The notes under the pieces: model-generated
The model's database searches: none
Seen by the model: only the letters and a program-made list of their open reading frames with translations
What the model was told of the DNA's origin: nothing
Shown: piece after piece, positions 1-5,958 of the stretch
How positions within the stretch are numbered: position 1 is the first letter of the stretch
How the letters are laid out: each line of letters starts with the position of its first letter
Program-made: the position numbers and the translations under genes
From: Dehalococcoidia bacterium UBA2158
GTDB lineage: Bacteria > Chloroflexota > Dehalococcoidia > Lucifugimonadales > UBA3495
Reading direction: 5' to 3'
NCBI GenBank assembly: GCA_002328185.1
Contig: DCWQ01000051.1
Span: forward strand, 32,241-63,182
Length of the DNA: 30,942 nucleotides

Positions 1-16
1 CTCCGTAAGTTAGGGG

Positions 17-730
17 CTACTGCCGGACGGGCGCCTGAATCGGCCCGATCTCGGCTGACAGCGTCTCCGGGATCCACCAGCCCAGCAGCTCTTCAAGGTC
101 TTCGCGGCACTCTTCCAGGCGGTGTTCCGCGCCCTCGTAGAGCACCAATTCCTTGGGCTCGTTGGCCCAATCGTAGATCTGTTGGGCACAGGCGTACGCC
201 AATCGGGTGTCGGCCTTGCCGTGTACCGCCAGCAGCTTGCGGGGGGCGAGTTGCCCCGCCATGCCTGCGCCGTAGGTCTGGGGAGATAACGCCACCACGC
301 CTTTGATGTGGGCGCTGTTCGCCCCGGCGGCGATGACCACAGCCCCGCCGAAAGAATGCCCTACCGCAACGATCGGTTTGTGCCCGACGCTCTTCAAGTA
401 GGCCACACCTGCCAGCAGGTCTAGGGCGCACTCGAACACGTCGTTGGCGTAACGGTAGTCCAACCGTAAAGAGGTTATGCCTTCTCCAGTGAATTTCTCA
501 GCCATACGGGCGTAGGTGCCTGGACCTGGACCGCCAAAACCGCCACGTGCGCCGCAGACCCAGATCACCGCTTGATCGGCGTCAGGAGCGCGGTGGAGGA
601 TCGCGGCGAAATCCCCTCGGTTGGTCTTGAACTGGAGTCCTTCTCCAACGTCGCCGTCCGGGAGGTCGATCGGCTCGACGTCCCGGATGCTCATCAGTTC
701 GTCCATGGATTTTGGTTGCTTTTCTGGCAT
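17..730 (-). CDS. alpha/beta hydrolase (dienelactone hydrolase-like fold)
   Basis: A 237-residue cytosolic alpha/beta hydrolase with no signal peptide or membrane segment. The nucleophile elbow GHSFGG places the catalytic serine at residue 126. A candidate acid is Asp174 (in HGKADT) and a candidate base is His203 (in GAEHR), so the triad looks complete. The glycine-rich stretch around residues 60-71 (CGARGGFGGPGPG) follows the first core strand, where the oxyanion hole normally sits. The size fits the short, lid-poor hydrolases of the dienelactone-hydrolase/BAAT-like group, but the substrate cannot be told from sequence. The ATG at 730 has only a weak AGG upstream. It lies 8 bases downstream of the stop of the next hydrolase gene on the same strand, so the two are probably co-transcribed. 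Family call is firm; function is open. Confidence 0.85.
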   Translation of the reverse strand: MPEKQPKSMDELMSIRDVEPIDLPDGDVGEGLQFKTNRGDFAAILHRAPDADQAVIWVCGARGGFGGPGPGTYARMAEKFTGEGITSLRLDYRYANDVFECALDLLAGVAYLKSVGHKPIVAVGHSFGGAVVIAAGANSAHIKGVVALSPQTYGAGMAGQLAPRKLLAVHGKADTRLAYACAQQIYDWANEPKELVLYEGAEHRLEECREDLEELLGWWIPETLSAEIGPIQAPVRQ

Positions 731-738
731 ATCTAAAC

Positions 739-1578
739 CTAGTCTAAGAAATCGTGGAGGGCAGATATGAAACCCTCGGGGTTGTCTTCGAAGACCATGT
801 GGGCGGCCCGGTCGACGTGGACCAGCTTGCCCTTGGGCAGCACTTCGACCATCTTCTCGGCGGTCTCCAGGCTCAGAGTGTCAGTCTCGGAGCCCCTGAC
901 GATCAGAACTGGGCACTCGATGCCGGGCAAGTTGAGCCAGAGGTCCGGTTGTTTCGACCCGGTATTGTTCCGGCGTTGTTCTCGTACCTCGAGGTCGTAA
1001 CGCCAGCCAAATTTGCCGTTGGGCAGTCCCTTGGTGGCGTAGGTCAGGCGGCGGCGGAGTACCGGGTCGGAGCAGAACGGGTTCTGTTTGCTCTGGTAGG
1101 CGACCACGTCCTCAAAGGAGTCAAACTCCTCGGGAACGTCGATCATCTCTTGGGTTATGCGGCCTGAACCTTTGGGATCAAGGTCGGGGCCGATGTCGAC
1201 GATAACCAATTTTTTTATCTTGTCGGCGTTGTTCTTGGCAAAAGCCATGCTGTTGCGGCCGCCCATCGAGTGGCCGATCAGCGTGAAGGAATCCAAGCCA
1301 ACGGCCTGGCAGAAGCCTTCCAAGTCAGCAACGAACGATTCGCTGGAGTAGTCTCCTCCCGGCGCCCAGTCGCTGTCTCCCCGGCCACGTTGGTCCAGGG
1401 CTAGCACATGGAAGTCCTGGCAGAATTCGGCGGAAACGTCGTCCCACGAGTGGCCATGACCGCGCAGGCCGTGCAGCAGCAGGACCTTGGGCTTGCCTTC
1501 ATTGCCCCAGTCCAGGTAATGCAGGTTGATGCCGTTTACGTTGACCGTCTTGTCCTTGGGTTGCACCGATGTGGCCAT
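739..1578 (-). CDS. alpha/beta hydrolase (epoxide hydrolase/esterase type)
   Basis: A 279-residue member of the alpha/beta hydrolase_1 family. It shows the HG dipeptide of the oxyanion loop (LLLHGLRGHG, residues 33-42), the nucleophile motif GHSMGG with Ser104, a candidate acid Asp233 in GSETD, and catalytic His260 in AAHMVFEDNP. The serine rather than aspartate nucleophile argues for an esterase, C-C hydrolase or haloperoxidase-like enzyme and against a true epoxide hydrolase or haloalkane dehalogenase. Residues about 135-210 would be the cap domain. The ATG at 1578 is well supported by AAGGAG 5-6 bases upstream. It is the first gene of a two-gene minus-strand unit, divergent from the dehydrogenase at 1699. 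The natural substrate is not recognisable. Confidence 0.88.
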   Translation of the reverse strand: MATSVQPKDKTVNVNGINLHYLDWGNEGKPKVLLLHGLRGHGHSWDDVSAEFCQDFHVLALDQRGRGDSDWAPGGDYSSESFVADLEGFCQAVGLDSFTLIGHSMGGRNSMAFAKNNADKIKKLVIVDIGPDLDPKGSGRITQEMIDVPEEFDSFEDVVAYQSKQNPFCSDPVLRRRLTYATKGLPNGKFGWRYDLEVREQRRNNTGSKQPDLWLNLPGIECPVLIVRGSETDTLSLETAEKMVEVLPKGKLVHVDRAAHMVFEDNPEGFISALHDFLD

Positions 1579-1698
1579 CTCATCTCCTTCATAACTGGGG
1601 TGCGGTGAATTGGGGGTCAGTTTAGCATACGATTGAAGCGTGCAGTAGGTGTGCTAAGCTGGCCGAAATCCGCTATCTGTCACACTCAAGAGATACAC

Positions 1699-2661
1699 AT
1701 GAGAACCATCCAGGTTACCGGCCCCCGCAGACTGCAGTTAAAAGAGGCGCCTGTCCCCGAGCCGGCCGACGGCGAAGTGCTGGTCAAGCTGGAGGCCATG
1801 TCGGTCTGCGGTTCAGACATGATGGCCTACCGTCACCCCCAACCGGAAGAAGAATATCCCTTGGGTGAAGGGATTCCATGCCACGAGTGCGCCGGGACCA
1901 TCGTCCAGTCCCAGATAGCGGAATGGCCTGTGGGGCGTCGGGTGATCTACCTGCCCACGTTGAATCTAAACGGCGGTTCAGAATACGTCGTAGCCCAGCC
2001 AGAAACCCTGGTCTCGTTGCCCGACGACGGCGACATGGGCCAGTGGCTGATGTGCCAGCCCTGGGGCACAGTCTTGTATGCGCTGGAGAAGGTTGGGCCC
2101 GTTGCTGGGAAGAACGTGGCGGTCTTGGGTCAGGGGTGCATCGGGCTGCTATTTACCATGACCTTGAAGCAGATGGGCGCGAGGAAGATCATCGCCATAG
2201 ACCCCAATGAGAACCGGTTGGCCATGTCGCGGAGGCTGGGCGCCAACCTGGCCATCAATTCAAGCAGGGTGGCGCCGGAGAAGGTTGTGCGGGACGTGTT
2301 CGGCAACGAAGGGGCCGACATGGTTGTGGATGTTAGCGGCGACGCCACGGCCTTGGACCAATGCGCCGACATGGCGCGGATGCATGGCACGCTGGTGCTT
2401 TTCAGCATTCCCGAGGAGAAACAGGTCACTTTCGACTATCTGGCGGCCATCTCCAAGCAACTGACCATGATTGGAACGGTCAGCGCCACCTGCGAGGCCC
2501 CCGCCAAGCCCGTCCAGGAGGCGGTGGACCGTTATGCCGAGGGCGAAGTCGACCTGTCATGGTTGATTACCCACCGTTACGGTTTCGACGACGCGCCCGC
2601 CGGCTACGAGAAGTACGCCAGCAGGGCAGATGGGTTGATCAAGTTGGTTTTGGACATCTGA
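1699..2661 (+). CDS. zinc-type medium-chain dehydrogenase/reductase (threonine/sorbitol dehydrogenase-like)
   Basis: A 320-residue NAD(P)-dependent alcohol or polyol dehydrogenase of the MDR superfamily. The N-terminal GroES-like domain carries the catalytic zinc ligands Cys37 (SVCGSD) and His62-Glu63 (CHECAG). The Rossmann domain has VLGQGCIG (Gly144, Gly146, Gly149) and an acidic end of the second strand (IAIDPN, Asp168), which favours NAD. The four-cysteine lobe that binds structural zinc is absent: residues about 83-100 run directly from VIYLPTL to GGSEYVV, which explains the short length. The usual Glu-Pro near the third ligand is Gln-Pro preceded by Cys119. An open frame begins upstream at 1633, but the ATG at 1699 starts exactly at the family's first strand (MRTIQVTG), so I use it. 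The substrate is unknown. A terminator follows. Confidence 0.87.
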   Translation: MRTIQVTGPRRLQLKEAPVPEPADGEVLVKLEAMSVCGSDMMAYRHPQPEEEYPLGEGIPCHECAGTIVQSQIAEWPVGRRVIYLPTLNLNGGSEYVVAQPETLVSLPDDGDMGQWLMCQPWGTVLYALEKVGPVAGKNVAVLGQGCIGLLFTMTLKQMGARKIIAIDPNENRLAMSRRLGANLAINSSRVAPEKVVRDVFGNEGADMVVDVSGDATALDQCADMARMHGTLVLFSIPEEKQVTFDYLAAISKQLTMIGTVSATCEAPAKPVQEAVDRYAEGEVDLSWLITHRYGFDDAPAGYEKYASRADGLIKLVLDI

Positions 2662-2707
2662 AATCCAGGCAAGAATGGCGCTCTCGAAGGGGTAAACCGG
2701 CAATAAT

Positions 2708-2746
2708 AACAGGGCACGGCTCAGAGTACCGTGCCCTGTTGTTTTG
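2708..2746 (+). terminator. bidirectional hairpin terminator
   Basis: A perfect 12-bp stem (2708-2719 with 2729-2740) around a 9-base loop. It is followed on the plus strand by a T-rich tail (GTTTTG) and on the minus strand by TTATTATT. It lies 47 bases after the dehydrogenase stop and 34 bases beyond the end of the small minus-strand ORF at 2780, so it can serve both convergent genes. Confidence 0.85.
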
Positions 2747-2779
2747 ATAAACCCGGGTGCAGACCGGGGTGAATTAGGT

Positions 2780-2953
2780 CTATAGAAGTCCGGATTCGGA
2801 CTCTTCGCTCATGTACGACTGTCTGGTGGCGAGCGATACCGCCAGGGCGTCGGCCACCACGTTGTTAAATTCCAGTACCCAGGAGCCGACGGGGTGCACC
2901 CAGAAGATACGCCCGTCAATCTCAACCTCGATTACCTTGATGTCCTGAACCAT
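2780..2953 (-). CDS. small hypothetical protein (57 aa)
   Basis: I do not recognise this protein. From the ATG at 2953 it has 57 residues, rich in beta-branched and acidic residues (VKVIEVEID-type strands, then GSWVLEFNNVVADALAVS, and a Ser/Glu-rich tail). No cysteine motif, signal peptide or membrane segment is seen. The start ATG overlaps the stop of a 16-codon ORF as TAATG. That upstream ORF has a strong GGAGGAG ribosome site, so expression by translational coupling is plausible. The frame is also open upstream to a TTG at 2971, which lacks a ribosome site. Alternatively the two ORFs are one roughly 73-residue gene split by a single frameshift near 2960-2990. It converges on the terminator at 2708-2746. 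Confidence 0.45.
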   Translation of the reverse strand: MVQDIKVIEVEIDGRIFWVHPVGSWVLEFNNVVADALAVSLATRQSYMSEESESGLL

Positions 2954-3003
2954 TACCTGTGGGTTAGCCAATCGGTCGGTTTAAAGCCAATCTTGTACAC
3001 CAT
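2953..3003 (-). CDS. 16-codon ORF with strong ribosome site, coupled to the 57-aa ORF
   Basis: Read on the minus strand, GGAGGAG sits 6-7 bases before an ATG at 3003. The frame runs 16 codons (MVYKIGFKPTDWLTHR) to a TAA whose last A is the first base of the next ATG. The ribosome site is the best in this part of the window, which argues that something is translated here. It may be a leader peptide, or the true N-terminus of the 57-aa protein with a frameshift between them. I cannot decide from sequence alone. Confidence 0.35.
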   Translation of the reverse strand: MVYKIGFKPTDWLTHR

Positions 3004-3114
3004 CTCCAACTCCTCCTAGCTCCAGCGGTAGGCGCTCTCCTTACCATTCCTTCCCACGGTGAGCGAAAAGCTTTAGTATTCCCAAATATCATTCCAAATT
3101 TCGGAGGTAATGCC

Positions 3115-3423
3115 ATGTTATTCCATATCACCGCTCAACATGACCACTTGAGTTGCGGAGGGGTAGCGGCACGAAAATCGGGACAAGACATAACCGACTT
3201 TCAAAGAGGAAGCGGCCGCTGGATGGAGGGTAATGACAAAGTGAAGGTGATTGCTGCGTATCTCAACCAACCTTCTCATAGAATATTTGCTGTGCTAGAG
3301 GCCGATGCTTATGAAGATTTAAATTCTTTTACCAATCATTGGAAAGATTCAGGTAGTTGTGATGTCCAATTAGTCGGTGATGGTATATCAGCGAGGCATG
3401 CGGCAGGAAATTGGGGCAAGTAA
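3115..3423 (+). CDS. DUF3303-like small protein
   Basis: A 102-residue protein whose ATG is preceded by CGGAGG at a good distance, so the start is secure. The pattern MLFHIT at the N-terminus, then a strand (VKVIAAYLN), a short turn, RIFAVLEADAYEDLNSF, a helix ending in W, and a last strand (VQLVGDG) resembles the DUF3303 family. Those proteins have a small ferredoxin-like alpha+beta fold and no assigned biochemical role. There are two cysteines (near residues 14 and 83) but no metal motif. Base composition is more A/T-rich than its neighbours. Its stop codon falls inside the minus-strand P-loop relic that follows, so the 3' end lies at an old rearrangement junction. Family assignment is by pattern only. 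Confidence 0.6.
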   Translation: MLFHITAQHDHLSCGGVAARKSGQDITDFQRGSGRWMEGNDKVKVIAAYLNQPSHRIFAVLEADAYEDLNSFTNHWKDSGSCDVQLVGDGISARHAAGNWGK

Positions 3424-3590
3424 CAGGGTTTTGCCGATTCCAGGTGCTCCCCCAGCATCAGCACCCGGCCCCGCCCCGCTACCGGATCTTCCAAGGCCGA
3501 AGTCAGCGTTTCCAATGCATGGTGTCGACCGACAAAGGCGGCGTCACCATACCTGCTTTGGGCTCGGGGCGAATTACCAGTCTCGTCCAT
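3388..3590 (-). pseudogene. frameshifted fragment of an AAA_16-type P-loop ATPase
   Basis: Reading from an ATG at 3590, the frame gives AFVGRHHALETLTSALEDP then VAGRGRVLML. This is the characteristic entry into the AAA_16 ATPase domain found in LuxR-type regulators and adenylate/guanylate cyclases (consensus FVGRE...L..AL......GRG...L.GEPGIGKT). The frame then loses sense, but the -1 frame reads GGAPGIGKTLLL, a perfect Walker A motif, across 3418-3453. The break lies in a run of five C on the plus strand (3449-3453); one extra base there restores a continuous motif. After the Walker A the frame stops at 3388-3390 and no Walker B or remaining protein follows. I therefore read this as a decayed remnant, about 65 residues, cut off by the neighbouring plus-strand gene. 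Confidence 0.7.
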
Positions 3591-3630
3591 ACCTTCCCGT
3601 CAGATGGCCGGAAGTTAATAACCGGTCTGT

Positions 3631-4359
3631 TTAACGCTTGATGATCAACAAGGAGAAGTAGTCTAGGTCTTCTGCTTCTAGTTTTGAGATGTCTTCCACC
3701 ACGTTCTCGCGGGCGGTGCTGGCCTGGCGCACGAAGGTGGCCTTGCCGGAGAGACCGAGTTTTTCCCGGCTGGCTAGGGCCTGCAGCAGTTCTCGGTCCA
3801 CTTCCATGAGAACGGTTGTGTCCGAGTTGGCGATGGCCTCCATGAGGTCGTCAATGCCGTAGACCCTGGGCAGGATGGTCAGCCGTTGTCCGTGGGTGAC
3901 TAATGGCATCCCAGAACTGGCCGCCGCAGCCATCACGGAAGAAACTCCGGGGATAACCTCAACGTCCAGGTCGGGCACTACCGCTTTGACGCTTCCTAGC
4001 ACCTGGAAGAACTCGCTGTAGAGCATGGGGTCGCCTTCGGTGATGAAGGCCACGTCTCCGCCGTTCCTCAGATGGCGCGAGACCTCCTGCGCCGCGTCAT
4101 CCCAGGTCTGCGGGTCGATGGGAGTGTCGTCGTCCGAGGGTATTGTGATGGCCAGGAATACCGGGTTCGCAGCCTCAAGAATTCCCCTGACCACACTGAG
4201 CGCATAGCTCTCTTGTCCGTCGTCCAGTTGGGTGAAGCAGATGACCGCTACGTCTTGTAGTTTTTTGTGGGCCTTGATGGTCAAAAGCTCCGGGTCGCCG
4301 GGGCCGACGCCGATCCCGTAAAAGCCACCGATGCCGTTATTACCGCCGATGGTTGTCAT
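3631..4359 (-). CDS. cobI: precorrin-2 C20-methyltransferase
   Basis: A 242-residue SAM-dependent tetrapyrrole methylase. The family signatures are all present: GVGPGDPELLT at residues 17-27 (the first glycine-rich loop), GDPMLYS at 109-115 and VIPGVSS at 135-141. The spacing and the GDPMLYS variant with a following Phe-Phe match CobI/CbiL, which adds the C20 methyl group to precorrin-2 or cobalt-precorrin-2 in the cobalamin ring pathway. Separating the aerobic from the anaerobic enzyme would need an alignment. No other cobalamin gene is in the window, so this is an orphan member placed 55 bases downstream of a nuclease gene on the same strand. Other methylases of this superfamily (CobM, CobJ, CysG) are less likely from the C-terminal half and length. 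Confidence 0.88.
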   Translation of the reverse strand: MTTIGGNNGIGGFYGIGVGPGDPELLTIKAHKKLQDVAVICFTQLDDGQESYALSVVRGILEAANPVFLAITIPSDDDTPIDPQTWDDAAQEVSRHLRNGGDVAFITEGDPMLYSEFFQVLGSVKAVVPDLDVEVIPGVSSVMAAAASSGMPLVTHGQRLTILPRVYGIDDLMEAIANSDTTVLMEVDRELLQALASREKLGLSGKATFVRQASTARENVVEDISKLEAEDLDYFSLLIIKR

Positions 4360-4414
4360 TCTACAGCTACTCTAAACCGCATTTGCAAGGTGAAAGTTCG
4401 ATTCTGTGACCGGA

Positions 4415-5902
4415 TCAACCCTGTTGTGCCATGACCCAATCGTAGATATGCATGGTAGCAAAACAATCGTCTTCGTTATAGATGATTATCTTGTCCTTTG
4501 AGGTCTGGTCAGTGCCCCCGGAGTCGACATATTTCACGTACAGGTCCATGGACCCGACACCGGAGACGTCGTCCTGCTGCCAACTGAAACCCAGACACTT
4601 GGCGATGGCTTTGAGCCCCTCTCCGTAGGTGGGAAAAGCATAACCCTTGGTCGCCCATGGTGACAGGTCTTCCAACCGGTCCAACACGAAGGCTGCCAAA
4701 TCGGGGTCGGTGCCGTGACGCTCGGCCATCTTCGTGAGGTGGGTACGTTCGTAGTGGTGCCAATGGTAGAACACAGGGTCTTCCAGGGAGCTGGCCCACT
4801 CCAGGAACTCTTTCAGATTTCGGCCTTCCTGGTCGAAGGAATCGGCGAAGAATGGTATGTAACCACCCTCTCCACCGTCTGTTCGGTGGACCGCGCCGAT
4901 GAGGTAATTGACCATATCCTTGCCGTCGAAATTCTCTTGACCTTGGGAAGTCTCATGGGCCCCCTCAAAGTCAAAGAAGACTTCAGTCGTGCCGTGGCGC
5001 AATTCTTCTAGTTCTGCCCGTGGCAGCGGCTTCTGTCCCTGGATCGCCTGGGCCGACACCACCATCTTCTTGGCCGTGGGGGCGCCGATCAGTCTCACTT
5101 TGACCAGCTCGGTCTCATTGGCCTTGGCGATGCTCTCCAGAGTCGCATAGCCCGCCTCAACCAGACTGGTGCGGACCGATTCCCCGACGCCGACGATGAG
5201 AGACACATCGTTGGCCTCGATAGCTTGGTTATCGACGTAGGTCGTCCATGGCCATCCGGCGACGCCGTAACAGAAGTCCACCGGTTTTCCCGCCATAATC
5301 TCTCTGACTTCCGCCAGCACCCGGTCCAGAAGCAGGTCGTACTCCTCCATGATCACCGGGACGACGTCCATGTCGCCGTTGATCATCTGGAACTCCGGTG
5401 GTTCGTAGCCCTGGACCAGTCCGAGCACCCGGTTGTACAGCGCGCCCTGCAATATCTGGGACTCACGCAGCCGGCGACCCGACTTGATCTCCACCACCCG
5501 GTAGCTGAAATCGCCGAACACGGACGGAACGCCGTCCACGCGCTCCAATACGTCTGGGCGTCCGGTGAGGCCCTGGGGCCAGCAGACCAGGGGCATGTCC
5601 TTGATGAACTGTCCCCCTGCCGACATAAACCCTAAAGTCTGGCGAAATCCTTCTTCTTCGGTGGTGAAAACCGCCTGGACACCGCCCGGGTAAAGCCGGC
5701 CGTTGACCCGTTCCTGATGATTGTTCCCGATGTCGAAGATGTGCTGCATCTGGTCGTTCATCGGGTCTCTTGCGTCCGCGGGGGCGTGGAGGCTGCACCA
5801 AAACGTGATGGCCGATTCGAGGTAGCGCCCAACCCAAGTAGCCCTGATGGCTTCGCTACTGTTGCCACTGGTGAACTGACGATAGATTTCTTCGACGTTC
5901 AT
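4415..5902 (-). CDS. TM0106 family RecB-like putative nuclease
   Basis: A 495-residue protein with two nuclease-like domains. Residues about 20-200 form a RecB/Cas4-like PD-(D/E)XK domain: GRPDVLE supplies Asp117, VVEIKSG supplies Glu138 and Lys140, and a QILQGALY helix follows with Gln149/Gln152. Residues about 231-285 look like a helix-hairpin-helix DNA-binding segment (VGVGESVRTSLVEAG and RLIGAPTAKKM). Residues about 305-495 form a DEDD-type RNase H-like exonuclease (RNase_H_2/YprB type), with Asp311 and Glu313 in FFDFEG and Asp478-Asp479 in YNEDDC. This order is the TM0106 architecture; its biological role is not established, though DNA repair or processing is assumed. The start ATG at 5902 has a poor ribosome site. 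It lies 56 bases downstream of leuS, probably in one transcript. Confidence 0.85.
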   Translation of the reverse strand: MNVEEIYRQFTSGNSSEAIRATWVGRYLESAITFWCSLHAPADARDPMNDQMQHIFDIGNNHQERVNGRLYPGGVQAVFTTEEEGFRQTLGFMSAGGQFIKDMPLVCWPQGLTGRPDVLERVDGVPSVFGDFSYRVVEIKSGRRLRESQILQGALYNRVLGLVQGYEPPEFQMINGDMDVVPVIMEEYDLLLDRVLAEVREIMAGKPVDFCYGVAGWPWTTYVDNQAIEANDVSLIVGVGESVRTSLVEAGYATLESIAKANETELVKVRLIGAPTAKKMVVSAQAIQGQKPLPRAELEELRHGTTEVFFDFEGAHETSQGQENFDGKDMVNYLIGAVHRTDGGEGGYIPFFADSFDQEGRNLKEFLEWASSLEDPVFYHWHHYERTHLTKMAERHGTDPDLAAFVLDRLEDLSPWATKGYAFPTYGEGLKAIAKCLGFSWQQDDVSGVGSMDLYVKYVDSGGTDQTSKDKIIIYNEDDCFATMHIYDWVMAQQG

Positions 5903-5958
5903 TACCGCACCGGTTGTTCTGGAGTTAAAAACCGCTTGGGCAAGAAATATGGCGAGGA

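Noticed and set aside
1622..1657. Operator-like inverted repeat TTAGCA/TGCTAA between the divergent hydrolase and dehydrogenase genes
   Set aside because: Only 6 bp arms 24 bases apart, easily chance; no recognised regulator gene nearby.
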